DNA from: an uncultured Bacteroidota bacterium
GTDB taxonomy: Bacteria; Bacteroidota; Bacteroidia; NS11-12g; UBA9320
Length of the DNA: 64,000 nt
Reading direction: 5' to 3'
Assembly: GCA_937124965.1 (NCBI GenBank)
Contig: CAKZLB010000046.1
Location: forward strand, 1 to 64,000
This document shows, piece by piece, positions 47,999-57,592 of this stretch. The notes beneath the pieces were generated by a model. The model was not told the DNA's origin, did no database searches, and saw only the letters and a list, made by a program, of their open reading frames with translations. Numbering within the stretch: the first letter of the stretch is position 1; every line of letters begins with the position of its first letter. A program made the position numbers and the translations under genes.

Positions 47999-50440
47999 CT
48001 ATTTGGTTGCTTCAAGTTCAATTTTGGAGACCACTTGTTTTCTTACCACTTTTGCTCCTTGTTTAACAGTTTCGACCATTGCGGCAACGTCTGAAAGAGA
48101 CAACTTACTACTTCTTATTCCATTTTCAATTCCTTTTAAACTCGTATACAACTCCATAGCACCAAGATGTTTGCATGGAGAAGCAATCCGATGTGCGTGT
48201 TCCGCAATCATTGGAAGATTTTTATTTTTCAACTCTTTGGAGAGACATGACAAACCGTTGTCCAAGGTTTCGATAAACGTCTCAAGCATATCCATAAAGA
48301 AGTGAGTGTCACCATTGCTTAAATCCATTAGGTGTTTGAAATCAAGCTCACTACCTTTTTCTTTAATATGTGTCTCGTTCGATTCTGTTGTATCAATTTT
48401 TATTTGACCAGTTACCAAACCTATTTTTGCTATCAAATCAGACTCCTTAAATGGTTTCGGTAAAAACCCATTCATTCCGGCTTCTTTATAATTCTTTTGA
48501 TCAACTTCCGATACAGCCGCAGTTATTGCTATAATTGGAACGTCCGAAATGGACGCTTCTTCATTTTTTCGGATTAGTTTCGTAGCTTCAATACCATCCA
48601 TAACAGGCATTCTTGTGTCCATTAGAACAACATCATAGCGATTTCTTTTTACCTCCTCAACTGCCTCTATTCCATTTTCTGCCTCGGTTATATTGACTTG
48701 ATGCTTACCAAGAACAGCTCTTAGTAATTTACGATTGTAAATTTCGTCATCAACAATTAAAATGGATACATTTTTTAGTTCTGTCGTAGTTTTTGCCTCT
48801 CCACGGATAACATACATGTCAGACTCGCTCCCAACCTTAAACGGTAAATCGATTTCAAAGGTAGTTCCTACACCTTTTTCGCTTTCAACAGAAATAGTTC
48901 CGTTCAACAAATGAACTATTTTTTTAGTAATACTTAATCCAAGTCCGGTACCTCCAAACTGCCTTGTAGTAGAAACCTCAGCTTGCTCAAATTCATCAAA
49001 GATTCGTGACAATTGCTCATCAGTCATGCCAATACCGGTGTCCGTTATAGTAAAACGCAGGGTTCTCATATTTGGAGAACTATCAAGCTGCTTTACAGAT
49101 AAATTGATACTTCCGTGGGTTGTAAATTTTACCGCATTGCCAACAACATTGATGAGTATTTGGTTGAGTTTATAGGGGTCTCCAACAATCACTTTCGGAA
49201 TAGTCTGGTCTACATCAATGAGGAATTCAATTCCTTTTTTTCGAGCGGAAGGAGTCATTATTTGGTTTAGATCTTCAATGAATCCATAAATATCAAACCC
49301 TCGCTTATCAATTTCATCTTGCTTATGCTGTAGCCTATTGTAAACTAAAACTTCATCAATTATATGCAACAAATAGTCTGAAGATTTAGAGATAATATCG
49401 ACCTGTTCCTGTTGATCTGCATTTAATGAACTTTTCGAAAGTTGTTTGATAAATCCTGAAATAGCATTCATTGGTGTTCGAATTTCATGACTCATATTAT
49501 TTAAGAATCGCTCCTTTGTTTCTGCCAATTGTTCTGCCCTATTTTTGGCCTTTTCTAGCGCTTTTCCAAATCGATTATTTGTTTTTACATACCTAATAAT
49601 CAAGAATATAACGAACAGAACTAATAGACCGACGTTTACAAAAAGTAAGGTTATTTGTTGATTAATTGTATGTATTTCCTTTGCAGCTTTTTCTGATCTA
49701 ATTGCAACACGTTGGTTTTCAGAAATTTCGAATTGGTTGATAATTTCATTTATTTCAGTAGTAATGGTTTTGTCCTCTAACAGGAGTGATACCTCCTCTG
49801 CAACTATTGATTTATTTATTCGATTTTCTTGGTTTTTTATGGCTTGAATTTTTTCGTCAATATGATTTATTTCAACCTTTTCATTTTTTTGGTGTGACTG
49901 ATTATCTTTTTGAAATAACTTTTTAAAAAATCGATTTACTTTAGGCTTGGTTTCTTCTGTTTCATCTCCTGGAGTTTGTTCTGAATTTGCGTCAATACTT
50001 TTGATGACTTTGTCTAAAGCAATTTCTACTCTGGAATCATTTTGAAGTTCGAGATAACTATTGAGAATTCTAAATTTCTGGGTTATTAAAGAATCTAATA
50101 ATTCTAAGTCAAGTGTCGAACTTTGGTCTGAACCAAAGCTGTTCTCCATCAAATTGTTAATAATATCACTTGCCGAATTTATAGATTCATAATATTGATT
50201 GAGGTACTCAGTTTTTTTTGTCAAACCAAAAGTCTTAACACTGTTTTCAGCCAAAGCAATCTCGCTTAAAAGGTTTTTTGTTTGTAATAATTTACCCTCA
50301 GAAACAGTAGATTTTTCAACGTCTTTTACAACTCTAGAAATATTGGTATAACTATAAGAGCCTACAAATAGTACCAAACCTAGCAGCAGTATTAAAACTA
50401 ATACAATTACATAAGAGCGTTTTATTTTTAACTTTTTCAT
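47999..50440 (-). CDS. Hybrid sensor histidine kinase with REC and HPt domains
   Basis: 813 residues. TM1 (about 8-28), a mostly helical periplasmic domain (30-255) with a charged, Lys/Glu-rich insert, TM2 (about 258-280), HisKA with MSHEIRTPMNA (His about 317), HATPase (FTITDTGIGM, GGTGLGLSI), a REC domain (ILIVDDE, phospho-Asp in VLMDTRMPVMDG about 605), and a C-terminal HPt domain (EHAHRIASPCKHLGA, His about 747). It can therefore run a whole phosphorelay and hand phosphate to the NtrC-type and lone REC proteins encoded just downstream. The stimulus is unknown. Confidence 0.94.
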   Translation of the reverse strand: MKKLKIKRSYVIVLVLILLLGLVLFVGSYSYTNISRVVKDVEKSTVSEGKLLQTKNLLSEIALAENSVKTFGLTKKTEYLNQYYESINSASDIINNLMENSFGSDQSSTLDLELLDSLITQKFRILNSYLELQNDSRVEIALDKVIKSIDANSEQTPGDETEETKPKVNRFFKKLFQKDNQSHQKNEKVEINHIDEKIQAIKNQENRINKSIVAEEVSLLLEDKTITTEINEIINQFEISENQRVAIRSEKAAKEIHTINQQITLLFVNVGLLVLFVIFLIIRYVKTNNRFGKALEKAKNRAEQLAETKERFLNNMSHEIRTPMNAISGFIKQLSKSSLNADQQEQVDIISKSSDYLLHIIDEVLVYNRLQHKQDEIDKRGFDIYGFIEDLNQIMTPSARKKGIEFLIDVDQTIPKVIVGDPYKLNQILINVVGNAVKFTTHGSINLSVKQLDSSPNMRTLRFTITDTGIGMTDEQLSRIFDEFEQAEVSTTRQFGGTGLGLSITKKIVHLLNGTISVESEKGVGTTFEIDLPFKVGSESDMYVIRGEAKTTTELKNVSILIVDDEIYNRKLLRAVLGKHQVNITEAENGIEAVEEVKRNRYDVVLMDTRMPVMDGIEATKLIRKNEEASISDVPIIAITAAVSEVDQKNYKEAGMNGFLPKPFKESDLIAKIGLVTGQIKIDTTESNETHIKEKGSELDFKHLMDLSNGDTHFFMDMLETFIETLDNGLSCLSKELKNKNLPMIAEHAHRIASPCKHLGAMELYTSLKGIENGIRSSKLSLSDVAAMVETVKQGAKVVRKQVVSKIELEATK

Positions 50441-50614
50441 TGCTTTTGAAAAGGGTTATTAAGTACAATTTACAAGAAAGAAAATCAATTTAACGATATT
50501 AATTGTGATATCAGTTGTTCCAACCAATGCCTTGTGTAATTAAAATTTAAAGTAAATCACACTGTGGTTAAATCACTTATAAGAATCACGCAGCTTAAGG
50601 TTTTAAACAAACTT

Positions 50615-50647
50615 TACAAAAAAAGAGGGAGATAAATCCCCCTCTTT
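50615..50647 (-). terminator. Terminator of the DUF4382 lipoprotein gene
   Basis: Stem AAAGAGGG / TCCCTCTTT with a short loop, ending in a U-tract on the minus strand, about 20 bases after the stop at 50668. Confidence 0.85.
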
Positions 50648-50667
50648 AGTTTCCACAACTAACTACT

Positions 50668-51633
50668 TTATAGTGGAAAGATCGATTTGATGCCTATGTC
50701 CAAATCTGTCTTATTGTTGGCACCAACTGTAAAGCCACCTAAATCAGCACCACCCATTAGTTTTAACTCAAGCTTTCCTTTAATTTCCATTTTACCATCA
50801 TTGTTTGAATCCGTATACTCAAAGATGTGAATTTCGTATTCTCCTTCTTCAGCAAAAGCTATTTTAAAGGTTCCATCACTTGAAACTTCTGCACTGTTTA
50901 CAGCATTTTTGAATTCAATGTTGCTTTCACCTTGTCCCTTCAATTCGGTAAGATCAAATGTTCCCTTGCTGTATAGGTAAGCTACTGCCTTGCCTTCTAC
51001 CTTAGAAGAACTATCAATTCGCCCCTCAACGGTTCCTGTTTTCGCTGAGGATACAATTCTAATTGAAGACTCTAATTCTGAACTAGAAACTAATTCAAAG
51101 TTTCCTTGAGCTTCTTCTTTAATCATTTTTCTCAAATCAAAGTCGATAACGATGTCGTTTGATCCTGAACTACTGATGTCAAGGTTTTTTGTAAATGTCA
51201 ACTCTGTTTCGTTGGATGCAATCGCATCCTTCGAGCCGTCCAGTTTTAAAACATAAGACCCTGGAGAGTTTCCATTTGCATCCATTTCGTAGTCCAAAAC
51301 CACGGTTAATTCGTTAACTGAACTTGCGTCGACTTCTGCGTCATTCAACAATTGTGTTTTTCCTTCAGTTAAAGCTGATACTTCAAGTGTAGTTTTTTGG
51401 AAACCTTCTACTTTTTTACCATCTACTTTAAGCTCTGATACAGTAACAAATACTGCCTTCACTTCAGCATTGTCTATCGGTGCGTCTGTAGCGTAAATTG
51501 AAGCTTTGTTTGCTTCTCGTTTTACGTCTTCATCACTACAGCTGGTCATTAATAAGGAGGTTAACCCTAAAACAATTAATCCAATACTTGTCTGTCTTTT
51601 CATTCTTTTTACTAAGTTTTTCATAACATCCAT
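50668..51633 (-). CDS. DUF4382 domain lipoprotein
   Basis: 321 residues; lipobox LLMTSCS after a hydrophobic LIVLGLTSLL. The Cys is followed by the acidic SDEDVKRE. Then KASIYATDAPIDNAEVKAVFVTVSELKV, the DUF4382 signature start, and VNELTVVLDYEMDANG; the C-terminal third (about 210-321) is a separate beta-rich, carboxypeptidase-regulatory-like or Ig-like domain. Function unknown. Several in-frame ATGs (51633, 51624, 51603) precede the hydrophobic core. A -24/-12-type promoter lies 65 bases upstream, and it neighbours the NtrC-type activator, suggesting regulated surface expression. Confidence 0.85.
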   Translation of the reverse strand: MDVMKNLVKRMKRQTSIGLIVLGLTSLLMTSCSDEDVKREANKASIYATDAPIDNAEVKAVFVTVSELKVDGKKVEGFQKTTLEVSALTEGKTQLLNDAEVDASSVNELTVVLDYEMDANGNSPGSYVLKLDGSKDAIASNETELTFTKNLDISSSGSNDIVIDFDLRKMIKEEAQGNFELVSSSELESSIRIVSSAKTGTVEGRIDSSSKVEGKAVAYLYSKGTFDLTELKGQGESNIEFKNAVNSAEVSSDGTFKIAFAEEGEYEIHIFEYTDSNNDGKMEIKGKLELKLMGGADLGGFTVGANNKTDLDIGIKSIFPL

Positions 51634-51697
51634 TTTTAATTTTTACTATCTATTAATTACAAATTCAACTGACTTTACAGTTGTTTGATATGTAATA

Positions 51698-51713
51698 GGC
51701 CAGTTATGTGCCA
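51698..51713 (-). promoter_or_regulatory. Candidate sigma-54 (-24/-12) promoter of the DUF4382 gene
   Basis: On the minus strand TGGCACATAACTGGC shows the GG-N10-GC spacing with an exact TGGCAC -24 element; the -12 element is TGGC instead of TTGC. It is the only good candidate I saw by eye among the intergenic regions. Confidence 0.4.
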
Positions 51714-52064
51714 AATACTTAACTAGCTGAATACTTGCGCATTAAATCAAAACAGGGAATAAAATCTTTTCAAATCGAAATGTGTTTTTCATTTTGAAAA
51801 TGTTTTTTGCTCGTTTAAATAGTTTTTAAAAGACTCGAGTTAAAAAACATAGCTTTACAGCTGCAACGTTGGACAATGAGGCTAGCATATTGGTGTCAAA
51901 AGGTGGTGTTGCTCAACAACCTGAGCTTCAGTAGGATGTAGAAACAATTTACAACCCATTTACATGAATTCCTTTAGCCTCAGTTTCGTCTATTAATTGT
52001 ACTATTTAGAAGCGAATACATAGCTGAAATAGATTCGTTATATATTGCAGCGAATCACAAGAAT
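51714..52064. other. Intergenic region upstream of the metalloprotease gene
   Basis: About 350 bases with no convincing gene, hairpin terminator or repeat. The stretch around 51850-51940 has a slightly higher GC content and short open frames, but no recognisable product. Confidence 0.4.
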
Positions 52065-53522
52065 ATGAAATCAAACATTATATACCTCCGCCAAGTTTGT
52101 TGGTTTATTGTACTAACATTATCAACGATACCTGTATTTGGACAAGGCCTTGTAAGTACAGCTCTAAAAACTCAAAGTCTAAAAAACACTGAAACCTCAT
52201 TAATAGAATGCGGTAGTGATGAGTTTATTGAAACCGCGGATAAAGAGTTTTCGTCATTTCAGTTACAGACGGATGCCCTTCTTCAACAAATTGCTACACA
52301 GGTAAAACATCATAAAAAAGCTAAACTCTTTGACGACTTGTTCGTGATACCAGTGGTTTTTCATATCGTACACAGAGATGATGAAGAAAATATTCCTGAC
52401 TCCGTTATACGAAACCAGTTAAGAGTTCTTAACGAATGTTTCCGCCGCGAAAATGCTGATACTGCAAACCTTAGATCCGATTTTCATGATATCGTATCAG
52501 GACTAAATATAGTATTTCAACTGGCTACATTAGATCCAAATGGGCAACCAACTTCTGGTATTACTCGAACGAAAACGGATGTTAGAACCTTCGGTGGCAC
52601 TCTTCCATACCGTCCTGGTCAAAATGCAGAAATAGCACAATGGGTTAACGATAGTATGTTTACGAACCTATTTCGTATTACCCAAACTGATAAAGGAGGT
52701 CATGATCCATGGGATGTTGATGAATACATTAATATTTATGTAGGTGATCTTCGAATTTTCGAACCACGATTTGATAATTTTGAAGAGATTCTTTACTTCG
52801 GTTTGTCAACACCACCTTTAGATCATGAGAATTGGCCGGATACGCTGTTAAAACAACTTGAGCCGTTCAATCAAGGAGTTCTGATGCATTACAATGCCAT
52901 TGGACCTAATAATCCTGCCAAACTTAAGGCTCCTTACACGCCATACAACGGCATCGTAACTACTGGGAAAATGTTAGTCCATGAGGTCGGTCACTATTTA
53001 GGTTTACGCCATATTTGGGGAGATGGAGGGTGTGAAATGGATGATTATGTTGACGATACACCACGAGCAAACGCTTCAAGTGCATATGATTGTAATAGTG
53101 CTGCAAATACCTGCATCGATACGATAAATGGCAAAAACTTACCAAATATGATTGAGAACTATATGGACTATTCGAGTGCAGATTGCCAAAACAGTTTTAC
53201 TATTGGTCAAATTGCTGTGATGCAAGAAGTACTTAATAAACTAAGGCCTCAGTTAGTTTCTATTGAAAACATAGCACGAGTAAACTCTACAATATTCAAC
53301 GTCTACCCTAATCCAATGACAAATTCAGTAAACTTGATTAGCAGCAACTTTATACCATTAGACAATCTCAACATATTAACATCTACTGGGCAATCGGTAG
53401 CGTATAGCTTAGAGAAAACTACAGATGGCTATTCTGTAAGTTTTGAGGGAAAATCAGGGTTGTATTTTCTTAAAATACAATTTGGTTCAAACGTCGAATT
53501 TGTTAAAATCATTAAGCAGTAG
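52065..53522 (+). CDS. Secreted M43-type zinc metalloprotease with T9SS type A sorting domain
   Basis: 485 residues: signal peptide (VLTLSTIPVFGQ), a propeptide-like region, a catalytic domain with VIPVVFHIVH at its start, the zinc motif HEVGHYLGLRH (about 306-316; third ligand His) followed by IWGDGGC and the Met-turn region NYMDYSS, as in pappalysin/cytophagalysin peptidases. The final ~75 residues (NVYPNPMTNSVNLI, SGLYFLKIQFG) are a type A sorting domain. Probably an extracellular nutrient or processing protease. No adjacent inhibitor gene was seen. Confidence 0.92.
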   Translation: MKSNIIYLRQVCWFIVLTLSTIPVFGQGLVSTALKTQSLKNTETSLIECGSDEFIETADKEFSSFQLQTDALLQQIATQVKHHKKAKLFDDLFVIPVVFHIVHRDDEENIPDSVIRNQLRVLNECFRRENADTANLRSDFHDIVSGLNIVFQLATLDPNGQPTSGITRTKTDVRTFGGTLPYRPGQNAEIAQWVNDSMFTNLFRITQTDKGGHDPWDVDEYINIYVGDLRIFEPRFDNFEEILYFGLSTPPLDHENWPDTLLKQLEPFNQGVLMHYNAIGPNNPAKLKAPYTPYNGIVTTGKMLVHEVGHYLGLRHIWGDGGCEMDDYVDDTPRANASSAYDCNSAANTCIDTINGKNLPNMIENYMDYSSADCQNSFTIGQIAVMQEVLNKLRPQLVSIENIARVNSTIFNVYPNPMTNSVNLISSNFIPLDNLNILTSTGQSVAYSLEKTTDGYSVSFEGKSGLYFLKIQFGSNVEFVKIIKQ

Positions 53523-53613
53523 CATTGTCTAATAAATATGTTCTATTTGATGGTTAAAGTAATTATTACCTTAAGTATACAAACTACATAAACCAATTAA
53601 TAGCGTGCAGTGT

Positions 53614-53621
53614 TACCTTTG
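53614..53621 (+). promoter_or_regulatory. -7 box (TACCTTTG) of the lectin gene
   Basis: A consensus TAnnTTTG lying downstream of a possible GTG start at 53605, so the true start should be later (TTG 53635). Confidence 0.45.
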
Positions 53622-53634
53622 GGTAATTTACCGA

Positions 53635-55680
53635 TTGAACAAAAACATAATCATAGCTATTATCATTGTTGCAGCATCTTTGCAACAAGCGTTAGGTCAG
53701 GCATATTTCGCTAATGGAGACGCACGCAGTATTGGTAATCAATGTTATGAATTAACCTCTGCATCCAACAACAAGCTTGGTTCCGTCTGGTATGCAGATA
53801 AACTCAACCTTCAGAATGATTTTGATTTGGAGTTCAATCTAAATTTTGGTCAAAGTAATGCAGGAGCAGATGGTATTGTGTTTGTGTTACAAACAGTTGG
53901 AAACAAAGCTCTCGGAAACACAGGAGGAGGCATCGGTTTTGAAGGGTTTTCGCCAAGTTTTGGTATCGAATTCGACACCTATCAAAATACAAGTTATGAT
54001 GATCTTACCTTTGATCACGTTGCAATGTTTAGAGATGGCTCTGTGAACCACCGGTCAAACAATGCTTTGTCAACGCAAGTATCCGCGCTAAAAAGTCAAG
54101 CAAATATTGAAGATGGAAAGGAGCACCTTGTTCGAATTAAATGGGATGCTTCCAGAAAAAATATTACGTTATGGTTTGATTGTGAATTGCGTCTGACAGA
54201 AAAAATTGATCTCATTGACGAAATTTTCGATGGTACTTCTGAGGTTTTCTGGGGTTTTACAGCTGCGACTGGAGGTGCTAACAATAGACAGGTAGCATGT
54301 TTGAGAGATGATATTTTATTATCTGATACCGTAGAAATTTGTAAAGGAAACTCCATTGTCCTTAACTCTCGGAAAAGTAGTGACGATAGTTATTTATGGA
54401 CACCGAACATTGACTTAAACAATGCTACCATCCAAAAACCAACTTCTAGCACAATAATAAACCGTACCTATATTGTTCAGTTTAAAGACTTATGTAACGA
54501 AGTAATTTCTGATACAGTTACAGTCAAAGTGTCTGAACCATTCGTTATGGATGTTGTAAAAGATACTCTAATGTGTGATGGACGTGGTTACCGCGTTGAC
54601 TTAAGGAGTGAATTTGATTCTGTTAGATGGAGCAACGGATCCAGAGCATTATTTCAAGACTTTAAGAATGCTGGAAGCTATAAAGTCACAGCATGGCGAG
54701 GAACCTGTTATGACCATGATTCGTTCGAACTTCGAACAAATAATACTCCAAGTATTGAAATTGTTGGAGATTCGATTTTCTGTGAAAATGACCTAATTAA
54801 TCTTACAGTTAACATCACCCCTAACAACGCAACTTATAAATGGCACGATGATGTTACGCAAACAAATAGAACATTTAGTTCCACCCAAAATACAAGCGTA
54901 TTTGCAGAAAATGAATGCGGCATTGATGTAGAATCAAAGTTTATTAGAGAAATAACTCTTCCTATTGTTGACATTGGCCCAGACACCTTACTTTGTCTTG
55001 GTGACAATATTACATTGGCCTCAAGATCTAACCTCACCGATACTGACATTACTTTACAATGGAATGATGGCTCTACAAATAGAACCTCAGACATCAACGA
55101 GGGAGGATTATATTGGTTAGAAGCAACGAATAAAATATGTTCTCACCGTGATAGCATTGTTGTGACTGATTTACTTCGACCAATCTTAGAATTTGATAAT
55201 GACATACTACTTTGTCGAAATGAAAGGATTGTATTAGACCCTGGTATTGCAAACACAGAGATAGTTTGGAATGGAGTTACAAACCAACAATCATTCATAT
55301 TATTCAACTACGAAGGTTCATTGACAATTCGAGCAGAGAATGACTGTGGTATCGATTCTGCCAAAATGGAGATTGAATTAAAGGATTGTTTTTGTGATAT
55401 GTTCTTTCCGACCGCAGTTTCTCCAAACAATGACGATTTAAATGAAATTTTTAGACCTACACCAAACTGTAACAAACTGCGTAATTATGAATTAACTGTT
55501 TACAACCGATGGGGCGAACAACTCTTTCATTCTGAGGACATTAATAAAACATGGGATTTGAAGGTAAAAAATCAATTGGTACAACCTGGTTTATATTTGT
55601 GGATTGTTGATTTCATGGGTTTTGAAAACGGATTAGATACCCGAAAAAAACAATATGGATACGTACATGTCGTTTATTAA
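53635..55680 (+). CDS. Secreted L-type lectin-domain protein with T9SS type B sorting domain
   Basis: Start TTG 53635, giving a good signal peptide (IIIAIIIVAASLQQALGQ); the GTG at 53605 lies before the -7 box. Residues about 20-230 are a legume/L-type lectin-like fold: WYADKLNLQNDFDLEFNLNF, GADGIVFVLQ, FGIEFDTYQN and WGFTAATGG, seen in many Bacteroidota surface proteins. Ig-like repeats with cysteine pairs follow (about 230-590). The C-terminus is a type B sorting domain (FFPTAVSPNNDDLNEIF, NRWGEQLFHS). Probably binds a carbohydrate at the cell surface. Confidence 0.9.
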   Translation: MNKNIIIAIIIVAASLQQALGQAYFANGDARSIGNQCYELTSASNNKLGSVWYADKLNLQNDFDLEFNLNFGQSNAGADGIVFVLQTVGNKALGNTGGGIGFEGFSPSFGIEFDTYQNTSYDDLTFDHVAMFRDGSVNHRSNNALSTQVSALKSQANIEDGKEHLVRIKWDASRKNITLWFDCELRLTEKIDLIDEIFDGTSEVFWGFTAATGGANNRQVACLRDDILLSDTVEICKGNSIVLNSRKSSDDSYLWTPNIDLNNATIQKPTSSTIINRTYIVQFKDLCNEVISDTVTVKVSEPFVMDVVKDTLMCDGRGYRVDLRSEFDSVRWSNGSRALFQDFKNAGSYKVTAWRGTCYDHDSFELRTNNTPSIEIVGDSIFCENDLINLTVNITPNNATYKWHDDVTQTNRTFSSTQNTSVFAENECGIDVESKFIREITLPIVDIGPDTLLCLGDNITLASRSNLTDTDITLQWNDGSTNRTSDINEGGLYWLEATNKICSHRDSIVVTDLLRPILEFDNDILLCRNERIVLDPGIANTEIVWNGVTNQQSFILFNYEGSLTIRAENDCGIDSAKMEIELKDCFCDMFFPTAVSPNNDDLNEIFRPTPNCNKLRNYELTVYNRWGEQLFHSEDINKTWDLKVKNQLVQPGLYLWIVDFMGFENGLDTRKKQYGYVHVVY

Positions 55681-55692
55681 TAAATGCTTTCT

Positions 55693-56064
55693 ATGAATAA
55701 AATACTTGCAACACTTTTTGTTTTTATAACACTTTATGGTTGTGATGAAGCTCCAGCGGTAGATACTCCTCACAGTGTTGACATTGACTTCACCATTAGT
55801 AACTGTACGGAGTTAAAACTTTTCGAAAACGATGTTTTAGTAAGAACGGTAAAAGGAGCAACGGGGACTTCCTTTGGTGTAATGGCCGCTCCCGACATTG
55901 TAACCCATCCGTATAATGTTGTATATCGACTAACCGGAACCCCTGTTGACGCCAATAAAACTATGCGATTATCGGCTACAATTTCTATAGAAGATCAAAC
56001 AAAAACTCTTTCAAACGACAACTCAGGTAATGACTTTTTAGTATTTGAGTTCTTTGTTGACTAA
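55693..56064 (+). CDS. Small lipoprotein, unknown function
   Basis: 123 residues from ATG 55693 (MNKILATLFVFITLYGCDE); ATG 55684 adds three residues. Lipobox LYGC, then a beta-rich domain with PHSVDIDFTISNCTELKLF. It starts 12 bases after the lectin gene stop, so it is probably co-transcribed, and its last 27 bases overlap the end of the convergent folate gene. No family recognised. Confidence 0.7.
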   Translation: MNKILATLFVFITLYGCDEAPAVDTPHSVDIDFTISNCTELKLFENDVLVRTVKGATGTSFGVMAAPDIVTHPYNVVYRLTGTPVDANKTMRLSATISIEDQTKTLSNDNSGNDFLVFEFFVD

Positions 56065-56604
56065 AATCTCATCCAGGCACACGTCGTGTTTCTCCCGAGG
56101 AACAGATTCCACCTCCTGAAACGGATAAAACACTCCGACAGTTTTTGCCTCAGGATGATTATTTAGGAAAGTATCATAGTATCCCCCACCATATCCAACT
56201 CTAAATTTCTTAGAATCAAAAGCCAAGCCTGGAACAATCACTAAATCATAAACACCAGAGTACACCTTTTCCTTTTTGGGATGTTGAGTTTTCATCGGTC
56301 CGAACTCCAAATCTTCAGGCTCCAAAGATTCTAAAACTCGATTTTCTAGTTGCCTCCTCGGAAGCGTTTTAGGACAAACTACAGTTTTGTTTTCTTTAAG
56401 CAAATACTCGATAACAGGCTTAATATCAATTTCATTAGACATAGGGATATAACAATGAACTACGTCACATCTCATTTCCTTAAGCTTCATTATTAACGTT
56501 TCACAAATGGAACGATCATATGGAGATTTAAAGTCAGTTGTTACCTCTTTTCGTTCTTGAAACAAACGGGAACGAATTTTTTTCTTTTCATCAACTATGT
56601 TCAT
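56038..56604 (-). CDS. 5-formyltetrahydrofolate cyclo-ligase
   Basis: Converts 5-formyl-THF to 5,10-methenyl-THF with ATP. 188 residues: KKKIRSRLFQERKEV at the N-terminus, VHCYIPMSNEIDIKPVIEYL centrally, VYDLVIVPGLAFD and the signature RVGYGGGYYDTFL. Standard length. The stop lies within the convergent lipoprotein gene. Confidence 0.92.
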   Translation of the reverse strand: MNIVDEKKKIRSRLFQERKEVTTDFKSPYDRSICETLIMKLKEMRCDVVHCYIPMSNEIDIKPVIEYLLKENKTVVCPKTLPRRQLENRVLESLEPEDLEFGPMKTQHPKKEKVYSGVYDLVIVPGLAFDSKKFRVGYGGGYYDTFLNNHPEAKTVGVFYPFQEVESVPREKHDVCLDEILVNKELKY

Positions 56605-56648
56605 TTTGATCTGGATAATTTAGAAACTTTGATACGTCACAGAGGAAC

Positions 56649-56915
56649 TTACTTCTTTTTCCAACGCTCTAAACCTTTTAGCCCATAAAACATAAAGTTC
56701 GCTAATATTTTGGGCACCCCACTACTTACCATTTGATGTTTAATATGCTTTTTCATATCCTTGATAGTCCATTCAGGATTTCGAAATTCTCCTTCATCCA
56801 TGCAATATTTACAATAGGTATAATTCAACGTACCATCCGAATTCATTGCTCGATGCTCTAATGAATTCTTAAACGGAAGTCTACAACTTTGACAGTGTTT
56901 ATGCTCTTTTTCCAC
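56649..56915 (-). CDS. Small zinc-ribbon protein
   Basis: 88 residues: CQSC (about 9-12) and CKYC (about 36-39) form a zinc ribbon of the putative zinc-ribbon type (Zn_ribbon_2-like), with a basic, helical C-terminal half (KKHIKHQMVSSGV). Possibly a nucleic-acid or protein-binding adaptor. No signal peptide. It stands alone between the folate gene and the VOC gene. Confidence 0.75.
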   Translation of the reverse strand: MEKEHKHCQSCRLPFKNSLEHRAMNSDGTLNYTYCKYCMDEGEFRNPEWTIKDMKKHIKHQMVSSGVPKILANFMFYGLKGLERWKKK

Positions 56916-57105
56916 TTTATTTTAGTTTATTCAAAGTAAGTCACTTCATTCATAAAAATTATGTCACTCTGCATCAAAATTAAAATTTACAATACAATTC
57001 ACGAGTATTCTGAGTTCAAAATCTATAGGAATTGACTAATTAAAAAAAATTGAACCAAAATGTGTTGCCTAAAACAATACAACAACCCAGGTGGTGCCCT
57101 GACGA

Positions 57106-57489
57106 TTATACTTCATAAAGTTCGATTGGTAGCCCATCCGGATCCTCGAAAAATGTGAAGCGTTTTTGAGTATTTATATCAACCCTGATGTTTTGTACTG
57201 TCACTCCCTTCTCTTGTAACTTATGTATGGCTTCATCGAGATTATCTACAGAAAATGCAAGATGACGCAACCCAGCTGCTTCAGGCATACTCGAACGTTT
57301 TTTAGGATCTGGAAAAGAAAACAACTCGATTATATATTCACCATGTAGTCCAAGATCTAACTTATAGGATTTACGTTCGTCACGGTAGGTTTCCCGAATA
57401 ATTTCAAGCTCTAATACTTCGGTATAAAACGCTTTAGACTTTGTGTAGTCTGAACAAATAACAGCAATGTGATGAATTTTTTTGAACAT
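57106..57489 (-). CDS. VOC-family (glyoxalase/dioxygenase-fold) protein, YaeR-like
   Basis: 127 residues from ATG 57489 (MFKKIHHIAVICSDYTKS). The longer frame from 57564 would run through the hairpin terminator at 57510-57540 and is rejected. VOC-fold features: IHHIAVICSDY with a metal His, SKAFYTEVLELE, LRHLAFSVDNLDEA with a metal His, and FFEDPDGLPIELYEV with a metal Glu. Most like the YaeR/SMU.1112c group of unknown substrate. Confidence 0.85.
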   Translation of the reverse strand: MFKKIHHIAVICSDYTKSKAFYTEVLELEIIRETYRDERKSYKLDLGLHGEYIIELFSFPDPKKRSSMPEAAGLRHLAFSVDNLDEAIHKLQEKGVTVQNIRVDINTQKRFTFFEDPDGLPIELYEV

Positions 57490-57509
57490 ACAATTTTCTA
57501 AAATGCCAA

Positions 57510-57540
57510 AATAAAAAATGGGAGCCGAAACTCCCATTAA
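57510..57540 (-). terminator. Terminator of the sigma/anti-sigma transcript
   Basis: Stem AATGGGAG / CTCCCATT with a TTTCGG loop, followed by a U-tract on the minus strand; about 55 bases after the anti-sigma stop. Confidence 0.85.
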
Positions 57541-57592
57541 GCAACCAGAATAATGAACAAACATAATTCTAAGGTCTTTGTATTATTAGTTT

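Noticed and set aside
47783-48305. Two plus-strand frames of about 105 codons
   Set aside because: Antisense to the kinase and NtrC-type genes, no recognisable product.
51840-51960. Possible decayed coding stretch in the gap before the metalloprotease
   Set aside because: Short open frames only, no similarity I could recognise.
57490-57564. N-terminal extension of the VOC protein
   Set aside because: It would be read through the terminator of the sigma/anti-sigma transcript and is not family-like.
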